Source of the DNA: Synchiropus splendidus
Lineage: Eukaryota; Chordata; Actinopteri; Syngnathiformes; Callionymidae
Assembly (NCBI RefSeq): GCF_027744825.2
Contig: NC_071335.1
Location: forward strand, 8,967,001-9,031,000
Length of the DNA: 64,000 nucleotides
Direction: 5' to 3'
Part shown: positions 52,401-60,100 of the stretch, piece by piece
How positions within the stretch are numbered: position 1 is the first letter of the stretch
Layout of the letters: every line of letters begins with the position of its first letter
Notes under the pieces: model-generated
Seen by the model: only the letters and a program-made list of their open reading frames with translations
What the model was told of the DNA's origin: nothing
Databases searched by the model: none
Made by a program: the position numbers and the translations under genes

Positions 52401-54025
52401 TCCAACACGCCGCTGCTGCTCACAGTGGAGGTGCAGGAATTAAGAGGGACATTAGCAGTCAATATCCCTCCTCCACCCACCGACAGGATATGGTGAGTCA
52501 GGACGTTTTCTAGTCTGCAGTGTTGAGGTTTTGTCTCTGGGTGTATGGAGACCAAATGTTTGCATGCTTGTCTGAAGGAGCTGCAGATGTCCCTGTTGTT
52601 ATTGTAGTCAGACTGCTGCCACTCCTCCCCCTGCTGGTGAAAGTGACGGCTTTCAGGGAGGCTGGTGCTGAAGCTGGAAAATTTAGAGCTCCTGTCACAA
52701 AAAGCCTTGTTGTTGAAAGCTTGTGAAGGTTCTTTTTCTTTCACAATTAAATGCATTTTTCAGTGAGCTAATTCTAAATATGAAACTAAATACTAAGGCC
52801 ACTTAATGTGCTTTTTGACAACTAAACAATACGGTGAACGAAAAGATCCTGATGAAACACATCAGTACTCCTGATGCTGCAGATCAGAGGAGCCGCTGGA
52901 ACTGAGGAGTGGGTCGAACTCACATAAATGAACTGTCAGATCCCAAAATACATTTTGGCAGAATTGATGTGAGAGTAAGTGTTTTAACAAGAATTGAAGA
53001 GTGAAGACAGAAAAGGCATGGGATGGGGAACTTTTCTAATTCAGGGAAAAAGGGCTGGTGTTTGAGTAGCACTTAGGAGTGTGTTGCTCAGACTTAATCT
53101 GACTCCAAACCTGATAGTGTCTTTCAGTGGGTCGCATATGTAGCAGTGTTTGTTACAATAGAAATGTTCATATAAACAAGTTGCGAATTGATTACTAACT
53201 GTCAAATAGTGCAATAACTCACCAAAGTGTGTTATTGCACTATTTGTTGGAGGATTTCGGAGGCCTGGTACCTCTGGAAGTTGGATGTTCAGACACCACC
53301 TGGATCCAAGTGGTGTCCCCCCCATGGTCTGTAACTCACGATGAGGCCAACAACAGTCCAATAACAAAATGATGTCATGGGTGGGCATGAGCTACTTGGC
53401 GGAGGAACACCATCTCTGAGTACAGAATTGTCTGACCTTCATGTTCTCCTTTGACCACTCTGTAATATAATCAAGTGTTCACTGCACATGTCCTCAAACA
53501 GGTATGGATTTAGGAAGCCACCTCACTTGGAACTGAAGGCTCGACCTAAACTGGGTGAACGGGAAGTGACTCTGGCTCATGTCACTGACTGGATTGAGAA
53601 GAAACTGGATCAGGAATTCCAGGTACTTCATGAGTCTCATACTGAGTCCAACAGAATCATTTGAAAAGATCTGATTTTTTTTTTAAATATTTTTGGAGGC
53701 CTTGTAAATATGATTGGTGCAGTTCAGCTTTGGTCCTTACTGGGTTTCAGGTGTACTTAAAAGAACTATTCCCATTTAATCTAGCTTCTATAATGTGTCA
53801 GCATGTGGAAAAGTTCTCCTGTGACTGTGAGTCACAATGCCTAGTCAAACTTCCGATGTTTGAGTGTGTGCATTCTGTCACTGTCTCATCACTCAGAAAA
53901 TCTTCGTGATGCCGAACATGGACGATGTTTGGTTGACCATCATGCACTCTGCCATGGACCAACGGAGCTACGGTGGAGCTTCAGTTGCAGCGGAGCGGGA
54001 GGGGAACACCACCAGCCAGCAGTGA
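36001..54025 (+). CDS. tex2: TEX2, PH/SMP-domain ER lipid-transfer protein (11 coding exons)
   Basis: Join of 36001-37470, 41304-41504, 43094-43400, 43488-43705, 44333-44494, 44642-44741, 49257-49383, 51047-51160, 52283-52492, 53502-53622 and 53897-54025. Phases agree at every junction and give 1052 residues (human TEX2 is about 1130). The N-terminus (1-410) is Ser/Glu-rich and disordered. Two hydrophobic helices (about 416-433 and 435-457) form the ER anchor. A PH-like region follows (about 491-650, with '[19 protein letters not shown]'), and then a C-terminal SMP lipid-binding domain (about 741-1030, with '[19 protein letters not shown]' and '[19 protein letters not shown]'). TEX2 is the animal counterpart of yeast Nvj2, which acts at ER contact sites and moves ceramide. 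The acceptor at 35973 shows that 5' UTR exons lie upstream. A longer frame from 35857 merely reads back through that acceptor. Confidence 0.95.
37521..39180 (-). mobile_element. 5'-truncated CR1/L2/Rex1-type LINE in TEX2 intron
   Basis: Two minus-strand frames (39042-38527 and 38438-37914) carry the second half of a jockey-superfamily reverse transcriptase. They include 'MKSFERLVL', '[19 protein letters not shown]' (RT motif with catalytic aspartate), '[16 protein letters not shown]' and the C-terminal '[19 protein letters not shown]'. The Phe/Tyr-Ala-Asp-Asp active site is missing ('[13 protein letters not shown]'), and the two frames are separated by a shift, so it is dead. The 3' tail with 'gaatcagaaaagctttattg' is at the left end and is split by the inserted 258-bp segment. 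The exact family is uncertain. Confidence 0.85.
37604..37861 (+). repeat. Duplicated 258-bp segment, copy B (inside the LINE end)
   Basis: Near-identical to 35330-35584. It interrupts the 3' end of the antisense LINE and is flanked by a 20-nt near-repeat (37578-37597 and 37861-37880, 18 of 20 identical, 'aggaaagt-ctt-ggtacat'), which looks like a target-site duplication. The second LINE copy at 59.9 kb has this 20-mer once, so the segment was inserted here. Confidence 0.85.
39181..40914 (+). other. TEX2 intron 1, rest
   Basis: No exon recognised. It includes a TC/TA microsatellite (39643-39692), a poly-A-rich stretch near 40.05 kb, and a GC- and CpG-richer patch at 40.10-40.28 kb with a CCAAT-like 'agccaatgac' (about 40229). 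I cannot tell whether this patch is a repeat or a regulatory element. Confidence 0.5.
39643..39692. repeat. (TC)n and (TA)n microsatellite
   Basis: A TC run (about 39643-39666) is followed, after a short gap, by a TA run (about 39677-39692). Simple sequence only. Confidence 0.9.
40915..41085 (+). mobile_element. Tc1/mariner transposase relic
   Basis: 'cagcatcatgttgtgggttg' followed by 'ggtgcgcttaacaaattaga', 'tggcatcatgagaaaa' and 'gtcttccaaatggacaatga' is a decayed stretch of a fish Tc1 transposase. It corresponds to the Ser-Ile-Met-Leu-Trp, Asp-Gly-Ile-Met-Arg-Lys and Val-Phe-Gln-Met-Asp-Asn motifs, the last holding a catalytic aspartate. The frames are shifted relative to each other and the gene is a fragment without ends. 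It lies in TEX2 intron 1. Confidence 0.6.
41304..41504 (+). CDS. tex2: TEX2 coding exon 2 (residues 491-557)
   Basis: Starts after 'ttccttgtag'. It encodes the opening of the PH-like region, '[18 protein letters not shown]' to '[13 protein letters not shown]', which is nearly unchanged across vertebrate TEX2. Phase 0 at both ends. The donor 'aaa|gtatgg' is weaker than usual. Confidence 0.95.
41505..43093 (+). other. TEX2 intron 2
   Basis: Holds a TA microsatellite (about 42090-42120), a LINE C-terminal relic (listed separately) and T-rich DNA. No other exon seen. Confidence 0.7.
42343..42645 (+). mobile_element. 3' fragment of a fish non-LTR retrotransposon
   Basis: 'gaggagccagttgaggtggt' and 'tcgggcatctcatgaggatg', then 'agctgggaggagacc' and 'gagtatcttgggatctccct', is the decayed C-terminal coding end of a high-copy teleost LINE. 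The intact reading is an 'RWFGHL..M' segment, followed by a Trp-Glu-Arg-Leu-Gly-Ile-Pro-Pro-like segment. Frames are broken. Clade not assigned. Confidence 0.6.
43094..43400 (+). CDS. tex2: TEX2 coding exon 3 (residues 558-660)
   Basis: Acceptor 'tcttccag', donor 'aagtg|gtaatg', ending in phase 1. It encodes '[18 protein letters not shown]' and the C-terminal PH-like helix '[18 protein letters not shown]'. The middle is a less conserved Gly/Ser linker, as in other TEX2 proteins. Confidence 0.95.
43488..43705 (+). CDS. tex2: TEX2 coding exon 4 (residues 660-732)
   Basis: Acceptor 'gtgcgtag'. It encodes the Ser-rich linker '[15 protein letters not shown]' and the conserved '[13 protein letters not shown]'. 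Phase 1 in, phase 0 out at 'aagaag|gtgcct', a non-consensus donor. If not spliced, the frame runs only three codons before a stop. Confidence 0.9.
43835..43975 (+). repeat. Fish dispersed repeat ('ttcggcttctccctttagggg')
   Basis: The phrases 'tttcctttcggcttctccct', 'ggggttgtcacagcgaacca' and 'tcatgtcctccttcaccatg' mark a very common teleost interspersed repeat, often found as part of a non-LTR element. It lies in the 627-base TEX2 intron 4. Confidence 0.6.
44333..44494 (+). CDS. tex2: TEX2 coding exon 5 (residues 733-786)
   Basis: Acceptor 'ttttggcag', donor 'cgg|gttagt', phase 0 at both ends. It begins the SMP domain: '[15 protein letters not shown]' and '[11 protein letters not shown]'. 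The start of the exon is less conserved. Confidence 0.95.
44642..44741 (+). CDS. tex2: TEX2 coding exon 6 (residues 787-820)
   Basis: Acceptor 'tcttttccag', donor 'agag|gtgaga', ending in phase 1. It encodes '[16 protein letters not shown]', a strongly conserved SMP strand. Confidence 0.95.
44742..49256 (+). other. TEX2 intron 6 (4.5 kb), non-coding
   Basis: The largest intron after the first. It holds a poly-T tract (44821-44839), dispersed-repeat pieces near 46.23-46.33 and 46.80-46.86 kb, and a 'gtgggacaaataaaggacat' LINE/SINE-like tail near 48.66 kb. A 156-codon plus-strand frame (46078-46548) is chance or repeat-derived. No exon seen. Confidence 0.6.
46226..46330 (+). repeat. Fish dispersed repeat ('ccagggctggactgg')
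   Basis: 'agaccagggctggactggga' followed by 'aaaacaaggccagccctttt' is the left part of a common teleost repeat. A possible related piece ('acatacaagggcccgccggt') lies at 46.82 kb, so the element may span the interval. Family not assigned. Confidence 0.45.
49257..49383 (+). CDS. tex2: TEX2 coding exon 7 (residues 820-862)
   Basis: Acceptor 'accgtgcag', donor 'aggg|gtgaga', phases 1 to 2. It encodes '[20 protein letters not shown]', part of the SMP beta-sheet. Confidence 0.95.
49384..50405 (+). other. TEX2 intron 7, 5' part
   Basis: Ordinary AT-rich intronic DNA; nothing recognisable before the hAT-type element. Confidence 0.6.
50406..50982. mobile_element. Non-autonomous hAT-type DNA transposon (577 bp)
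   Basis: Ends 'tagagatgcac' and 'gtgcatcccta' form an 11-bp terminal inverted repeat with one mismatch. Looser inverted similarity continues inward for about 30 bases. Both ends are flanked by 8-bp direct repeats, gttttcat (50398-50405) and gttttcag (50983-50990), differing at one position. An 8-bp duplication plus TAG..CTA ends is the hAT signature. No transposase frame is present. It contains a TA microsatellite (about 50477-50499). Its right end is only 64 bases before TEX2 exon 8. Confidence 0.8.
51047..51160 (+). CDS. tex2: TEX2 coding exon 8 (residues 862-900)
   Basis: Acceptor 'tcttcttcag', donor 'gagg|gtgagg', phase 2 in and out. It encodes the acidic '[19 protein letters not shown]' loop that interrupts the SMP domain in vertebrate TEX2. 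Confidence 0.95.
51471..51520. promoter_or_regulatory. NRF1 and ETS motif cluster (possible internal promoter)
   Basis: 'TGCGCATGCGCC' (51471-51482) fits the NRF1 consensus YGCGCAYGCGC. 'TGCGCAGGCGCG' (51495-51506) is a near match. 'ACTTCCGG' (51513-51520) is a perfect reverse-strand ETS site. These motifs together are typical of CpG-type, TATA-less promoters and are unusual in AT-rich intron DNA. A mobile-element origin is possible. Confidence 0.45.
51849..52282 (+). other. Stop-free extension in frame with TEX2 exon 9
   Basis: An ATG at 51849 (G at -3) opens 145 codons with no stop that run straight, in frame, into TEX2 exon 9 at 52283. Used from the motif cluster 330 bases upstream, it could make a short TEX2 form with only the end of the SMP domain. 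The extension has no recognisable domain. Chance frames of about 150 codons do occur elsewhere in the window, so this is only a candidate. Confidence 0.25.
52283..52492 (+). CDS. tex2: TEX2 coding exon 9 (residues 900-970)
   Basis: Acceptor 'ctgcttacag', donor 'tg|gtgagt', phase 2 in and out. It encodes '[20 protein letters not shown]' and the SMP strand '[15 protein letters not shown]'. Confidence 0.95.
52624..52637 (-). promoter_or_regulatory. CTCF-like motif, minus orientation
   Basis: Minus strand 'CCAGCAGGGGGAGG' matches CCASYAGRKGGCRS at 13 of 14 positions. It points toward the plus-oriented motifs at 20.66 and 24.35 kb, the convergent arrangement seen at loop anchors. Confidence 0.35.
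53203..53246. repeat. Long-stem hairpin in TEX2 intron 9
   Basis: Perfect 16-bp arms (53203-53218 and 53231-53246, caaatagtgcaataac and its complement), then one T:T mismatch and three more pairs, close on a 4-nt loop (caaa). It is shorter than a usual microRNA precursor; a foldback or mobile-element end is also possible. Confidence 0.9.
53502..53622 (+). CDS. tex2: TEX2 coding exon 10 (residues 970-1010)
   Basis: Acceptor 'ctcaaacag', donor 'ccag|gtactt'. It encodes '[20 protein letters not shown]' and '[14 protein letters not shown]', near the end of the SMP domain. Phase 2 in, phase 0 out. Confidence 0.95.
53897..54025 (+). CDS. tex2: TEX2 coding exon 11 (residues 1011-1052, stop)
   Basis: Acceptor 'tcactcag'. 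It encodes '[20 protein letters not shown]' and a short variable tail, ending at a TGA at 54023-54025. Confidence 0.95.
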   Translation, partial: KIFVMPNMDDVWLTIMHSAMDQRSYGGASVAAEREGNTTSQQ

Positions 54026-55305
54026 AGAATGTTTACAGTATTTCCTTAAGCTTACTGAGTCTCAGAGTCGGACTGGAGCCAAAGTTGATAAAGACATTCC
54101 AACTGTGAGAAGACGTATCACAAACATCTCTATTTAGCCTTCACTGGGAACAAGATTGTATGTTGGAAACGCCTAGACCTATGTTTACTTGCTGCTCCGC
54201 TCACAAGTATTTATGAAGGACAGTCTTTAACAATGTGACCTTGTTTGCTGGCAAACGTGAACAGTGTTCACGAGTCCAGATGTTGAAGTTCGCAGAGGGA
54301 TGAAAGGAGGACGAAGAAATGCCGCCAGACACCGTACAGCCTGAAGACGACCATGTTTACGGTTGAAGGAGATAGTCTGATATTGTGCGCGTTAGTGATG
54401 ACGAATCGAATGTTGTAATTGACAGAGTATGATAAAGAACTTTTTTGTTGTTCTATCAGGTCTGTATGAGACTTGTGCTTTGACCAAACTTATTTAATGC
54501 CAATGATGCCCTTAATCCGTGTCCGTGTGAAAGTGATTGCACAGGTATCATTAACTTGGCGGACACACGAGCACAGCACGAGCACAGCACGTGCACTGAC
54601 GTGATTCCTCTTGTATAGATGTAGAAGCGTGTGCCTGAGAGAGTCGAAAGGTCTCTGTTCAATGGTTATGGTGTGTATGTGTGAGTGTTTGTCAGCCATG
54701 TGATGTAATTCAGGTTGAACCCAATCATTTTTGGATCTGGGTTTATGAATGTTTGCACATGTCATTCTTTCTGTGTGTTTTTAACACTATTTTTTTTTCC
54801 TTATTGGTCATCATTTTTGTTCCTATGTGAATCAGAATAATCTATCGTGTGAATTTAGCGCATCAATGTGACGGAGCTGTGAGAAGGTGATCCAGGTTTC
54901 AGACAATGGTACACAAAGCGTAAGAAGTAGCAAAGCAGGTCATGGTTCACACACATGAACTCCGATTTGTCCATGATTTACACCAAATAGCCGCTGTCGT
55001 CTGGTTTACATTTTTCCAATTTTGTTCTGCAAGAACACTATAAATCTGGAACACAAACTGGATTTTGCTTCCATGTGATGATCAGTCCAACTGAGTTAAT
55101 TTCTGCAACGGGCGGGATTTGGTTTACTCTTTTGTTTATATGGTCGTTGTTAAGTTAAAATGAAGAATTCTAAAGGTGAATGAAGATTTTTGTTTGATTT
55201 TTGTCTATTCATTGATGAATAACAATTGAAGCAAATTTATATCACTAATGTCGGTCTGTCATTGTACCTCTTGTATTTGTGTCAAATAAATATTTCTCTT
55301 TTGTG
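54026..55305 (+). other. TEX2 3' UTR (inferred)
   Basis: No splice acceptor-like exon or new gene follows the stop codon for 1.26 kb, up to a canonical polyA signal at 55285. Small frames are present on both strands but none is recognisable. Confidence 0.6.
55285..55290 (+). terminator. PolyA signal of TEX2
   Basis: AATAAA in 'gtgtcaaataaatatttc', followed by a GT/T-rich stretch. This would give a 3' UTR of about 1.3 kb. Confidence 0.65.
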
Positions 55306-55390
55306 ACTCATGTTTCTGACAGCAACCGTTTGCTTTGGAATTGTCGCACATTGATGATTTCGCCTGTCAAATGTTAGTCACTCAAATGTA

Positions 55391-55404
55391 CCACTAGAGG
55401 GAGG
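55391..55404 (+). promoter_or_regulatory. CTCF-like motif between TEX2 and CCDC40
   Basis: 'CCACTAGAGGGAGG' matches the CTCF core at 13 of 14 positions, in plus orientation. It lies about 100 bases past the TEX2 polyA signal and 225 bases before the CCDC40 X-box, a likely place for an insulator between two tandem genes. Confidence 0.4.
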
Positions 55405-55628
55405 CAACGCTGCGCACTTCAGCTATTATGTATTCATTTTTGCTTCGTTCCCCCCTTTTGTAAATAGCACCATTTATTAGCCTCACTGTTTTATTCGTTC
55501 GGACTATCAGACTCGTCTGAAAGCTGACGTATGAGTGCGTTCATGTCTCCGAATTGTGAGCAGCGAGTTGGGCTCCGACCTCCGCTTCTCTTGTCGACAC
55601 CGCAGTTCAATTCATTGGGATGTTGTCG

Positions 55629-55641
55629 GTTGCCTGGCAAC
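55629..55641. promoter_or_regulatory. ccdc40: RFX X-box in the CCDC40 promoter
   Basis: 'GTTGCC-T-GGCAAC' is a perfect palindrome around one base and fits the X-box consensus GTNRCC(N0-3)RGYAAC at every position. RFX factors bind this site to switch on cilia genes, often together with FOXJ1. The next good donor on this strand, at 55673, could end a short 5' non-coding exon just downstream. Confidence 0.8.
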
Positions 55642-55673
55642 GCTTCTGTTGTCCTGTGACGGCGAGACGAGAG
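55642..55673 (+). other. ccdc40: Possible 5' non-coding exon of CCDC40
   Basis: A CpG-containing stretch ends with a strong donor, 'gacgagag|gtgagc', 32 bases downstream of the X-box. The first coding exon (57061 on) begins with an acceptor, so a non-coding first exon is required. The transcription start is not visible and could lie a little upstream. Confidence 0.45.
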
Positions 55674-57060
55674 GTGAGCAGTATGAGAAGGAGTTCAACC
55701 AAATTGCTGCGTGTTTATTTTATTGCACACTGGGGTTATGGTCGCGGTGGCACTAGCGCGGTGCAACATAAACTCGACCAAACTTGGCAAACTAGAGCGA
55801 CGTTAACGTTTTGAAGGTGGTTTCTCGGCACCGTGAGTTAACTTATCCCCCTCAAATGTAAAACCGTAATATCCCGTCTTGTGTTTGGACATGGAGAATG
55901 AGAGACGTGTCACACAAATATCTCGATTTGCCATGCGTTTCAAGCAAAGTCACTAATATTCTCAAAAGAAAGTTTGTAATAGATGCGATTGCCGGACACA
56001 GTTCAAATCCGATGCCCTACGATGAGGCCTTACTTTTGTTGATGGACTTATTTGATCTTATTTTTATTTTTTTATTATAGTATTTTGACTAACCTTGCTT
56101 ACACATTATGGGCTATGGTTACCATCTCCCATTGTTATTGTTATTATTATTATTATTGATTATTATTGACTCTTATTGTTGTTGTTATTTGTTGGAATCC
56201 AGATAACATTTAGTTTGTTTCTTTTGTTTAACTCCGAGTTTTGTTTCTAGACAACCACCATCCGGGAAAGTGGCAACAAGGGGCAGAAATTATAACTGTT
56301 CTGTTCTCTGCTCATTTTGAGCTCTGTATAACGTAAATATAATTAGTGGTTGTATCACATGCAAAGTAAAGATTAAGAAGCCATGCGATATAACACTTGG
56401 ACAGACGTCAAAAACTTGTCATGTTAGGCATTTGCGTTGCATTAGAGGAGATTGAAATAAACATTCATCAATTCATTTTTTATTTCAATGCAACATTAAG
56501 GGCAGTAAGTGTGAGAACAGGTGTTATTATTCACTTTTGATTTCATTCTCCTCCACTGCAATGTAAATGCCTTACATGACAAGTTGCATGACATTTGTAT
56601 AACTCTATGTTTCTCAACCAGAAAAGGATGGATTGCTCTCTCCAGGTGAAGTAGGACTTCCTGCCTCAAGAGGAGATGTTTACAAATCTTGGGGTCTTGT
56701 TCTCAAGTAGGGGGCATTTGGATTTTATACAATACAACATACAATTGAATTACTGTAGTGGCAAAGTGTGTATTTAGGTTTTCTATAGATATCCACCGGA
56801 ATGAAAATTATAATTTTATAGCACTTTCCCTAACACACCCTCAGTCCAACATCTATTGCTTCTCCCTCTGTAGTTTGTCTGCTCTTTTGACAGTTGCCAC
56901 TGGGCCCCCTGGCCAGTGTGCCGTTTGACAGTTTGCTCCATAAAATGTGATCGATGCATGGTGTGATCTGACATTGTATGATCCTGCGTTCTTTTTAAAT
57001 GAGTCCAGTCAGTCACATTAAATCCATTGACAATACTGAACATCACACTCTTGCCTACAG
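55674..57060 (+). other. CCDC40 5' intron (inferred)
   Basis: T-rich DNA with a (TTA)n stretch near 56.13-56.19 kb. No coding exon seen, and no open frame with CCDC40-like wording. Confidence 0.5.
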
Positions 57061-57069
57061 ATTCGAACA

Positions 57070-57142
57070 ATGTCACAACGGCCAAAGTCAAGCCCTGAGC
57101 CACACCCGTCTCATGGAGTCTTCCTCGACACGGGACATTTAG
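57070..57142 (+). CDS. ccdc40: CCDC40 coding exon 1 (residues 1-25)
   Basis: Acceptor 'ttgcctacag' ends at 57060 and the ATG is 9 bases in. It encodes a short Pro/Ser-rich start ('MSQRPKSSPEPHPSHG'), which is not conserved enough to prove the start. Donor 'ttag|gtcagt', phase 1. Confidence 0.75.
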
Positions 57143-60100
57143 GTCAGTCCTATTGAAGTATATTCAATATAGGAGAATACGGTTTATCAGCAAGACTGAA
57201 GACTGCTGAGAAAAATGGCTGTGGGATCCATTTAGAGCCCTATGGTACCCCATGCGTTAGTCTTCCGGTGACGCCGCAGCTTCCCAAAAATCTGATCTTG
57301 TTGGGAAGTACTTCACCATTCTTGTTGCCTTGTAGTTCAGATTTGGTAAGATACATGTACACCACTGTACTTACTGTAAGGCTGAAGGTGGAATGAACTT
57401 ATGTTAGTTGCAGTCTTGTGCTGGAAGATGTTGATGAAACATTGTCGCGCCTTCTGTTTACCATGCCCTCTGTCCCTGTCACTTTGTTTTCATCTATTTA
57501 AAGCCCCTGCTTTGAATATCTAGAAAGCATTTCACTGTACTCTTGCAGAAAACTCTGGTCAGGATTCAGAGATGTGGAACCTTTCAGGACACAACAGTCC
57601 AGAGAACATGGCGGCTGAGCGGCCATTGCAAGAGGAGGACTTCATCATTCTGAATGCTGAACACGTCTGTAGCTTCAAATTCTCAATTTGTTATTAACAC
57701 AGGTTTCTAAAACAGGAAAATCATTGAGTTTGTGTGGCACATCACAACTAACTGCCACTGCTAATTCATAGGCGTTATTCCTTTGCAGCCGCTGGTCAGA
57801 AGGCAGCAAACGGCTCTTAGCAGGCAGCTGACCAAGCAGCTGGACAGAATCAACATGGGAATAAATGAGATGGTGAGTAACGTGTCCTCGAGATCCAGCT
57901 TCCTCTTCTTTCTTTGGTTGGATCTGACTGGAGGGGGTGTAGTGCCATCACTTTCAATGTCTGCATCCTGACTCGTACACTTCTCGTCTAGCCACACAGA
58001 ATAATACCACTGAGTGTGGCTATCGACTTTTGACTCTTGTCTCTTATTGACTCTTTGAGTGATGCTGTTACATTGACATTTGATTCCAGTGTCCTCTTTG
58101 TTTGGCTTTTAGATGACTATGGAGAAGTCTGACTCCAAGGCCCTGCAGGAGATTGGTGTGGAGATGTTCCAGGTTCAGGAGCACCTTGCAAGACTGCAGG
58201 TCAAACTTGAGGGCTGTCAGCAGGATAAGATTCAGGCTGAGGCAGAGAATCAGCAGATACAAGAGAAGCTTGAGTCCATTAAATCACGGGACTCAATAAA
58301 ACATGACCATGTTGCAAAAGCTAAAGTGACAGGTGAGCCATTTTGCTTTTTTTTATCATGAAATATCAATTGTGAAACTTTAAAGTAGGGGTGGGGTCGC
58401 ACATAGACCATTTCATCCATGCTGTGCTAGCAAAATTGGTGGCCGCGCTATCCCACCTGAGGCGTTGAGTGACTGTCTAGTTCTGTGTCCAACACTTTGA
58501 GAATGGACAACGAACGCGACGATGCGGCAACAACGGCTATCTTCTTCATTCAGCTATGTTTTTTCAGAAAAAATCCACACCAAACCGCAAGATCTCTTCA
58601 GTGAATTACACTGGGTGTTGCTACAATGCTGCATAGGATGCCAAAGTCCACTTCCCAATGTCAATACATTCCGCCATGGGATTAAGGAAGTATTTCAAGG
58701 GGATTCACAGACCGTGTTTGAGGAGGCAGCAGGACAGACACGCTCCTCGTCCTGCCTACCGCGCTTCTCTTCCAGCCAAAGGATTAGAACAAACTACCAA
58801 CCTCTACAGAAGTTCACCTCCCATGTAGCTATATCTAATTTTAACTCAACTGACTGTTATGATAATATATATGACGCACTGGGAGTGAGAACATGTCATG
58901 TGAGAGATGAACGTCAAGTGGGGTGCAAGGTGAGCAATGACGATGGCTGCTGATCCATCTGTGAATTTACAAAATGCAGGACGGTAGGAAGGCACCATCC
59001 TTCCTATCTTCCTACCGTCCTCGCCCGATTGCCTGGAATGGTGCTCCCGCCTCGTACTCACGATTGGTCTTGGTCTCAGGACCAGTCTCAAGACCACTGA
59101 TTTGGAAGGGTCTACGGCTTGTTTCGTTCTTGAAAGCATTTTTCCTTGGTCTTGTCTCAGTATCGGGATTTCTATTCAAGACCGGAAGTGACCAATCGAG
59201 AACACTATCATAATTGTTAAAAGACGGATTCTGGCCTTTTGTTGAGTTTTGTTGTGCATTCTCTATGATATTTATCAGAGGTCTCAGGAGGATACCCAAG
59301 CACCAATAAGGTCTCTGAAGACTGTTGTTCGTCTGACTGGTGCTGAATATTTCAGTAGAAACCTGACTGGTTAATGTGTGCCTGCACCACTGTGGATCAT
59401 TTGTGGATCAGTTCAACACTCCTTATGTTTTGTCTTGGTCTTATCTCGCTCTCGACCTCCAAATATCTTGGTCCGGTCTCGGTACTCTCCAGTTTTGATG
59501 GTGTCTTGGTCCTGATAGGTGTGGGCTTGACTACAACATTACTGCGGCCCCTAACCACTGAGTCATTTTGCTGATCAATGCACAACTTAAAACATTTGAC
59601 TATGCTCAGCTAATAACCTCAGTTGCACAGCTACAGTTTGTGTGAGATCACGGCTCAACTGTTTTTTTGAAACTAGGCATGAACTTCAAAGCCGATCAGG
59701 TGCATGCCTGTGTCACTTCAATCCTGACGAACATGCGCTCTCCTTCTGGCTTTATCATTTGAATTTGGCTGAAATAGTGTGTGTGATGGGAGCACATCAT
59801 CAGCCACTGGACAGATGTTTATAGTCAGGTAAATTTCAGAATGAAAAAGGATCACATTTCAACTTTATTGCCAATGTTAATGAGGATCTACTAGGACCTA
59901 GGAAAGGCCTTTGGTACATCGTGCAATAAAATAAAATAACAAGGGCTGATCACAGATTCATAAGTCTGACGGCCGAGTGGAAGAAGCTGTTGCTGTGACG
60001 GGAGGTTCAGGTCTGGATGTCTCTGCCAGAGGGAAGGGGGACAAACAGTCCACGACCAGGGTGAGAAGGGTCAACTCTGATCCCACCTGCACGTCTCTGG

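Larger units (their letters stand above)
52493..53501 (+). other. TEX2 intron 9
   Basis: No exon or known repeat. It contains a CTCF-like motif (52624-52637, minus) and a very strong hairpin (53203-53246), listed separately. Confidence 0.6.

Noticed and set aside
52277..52756. 159-codon minus-strand frame
   Set aside because: It is the antisense shadow of TEX2 exon 9 and adjoining intron.
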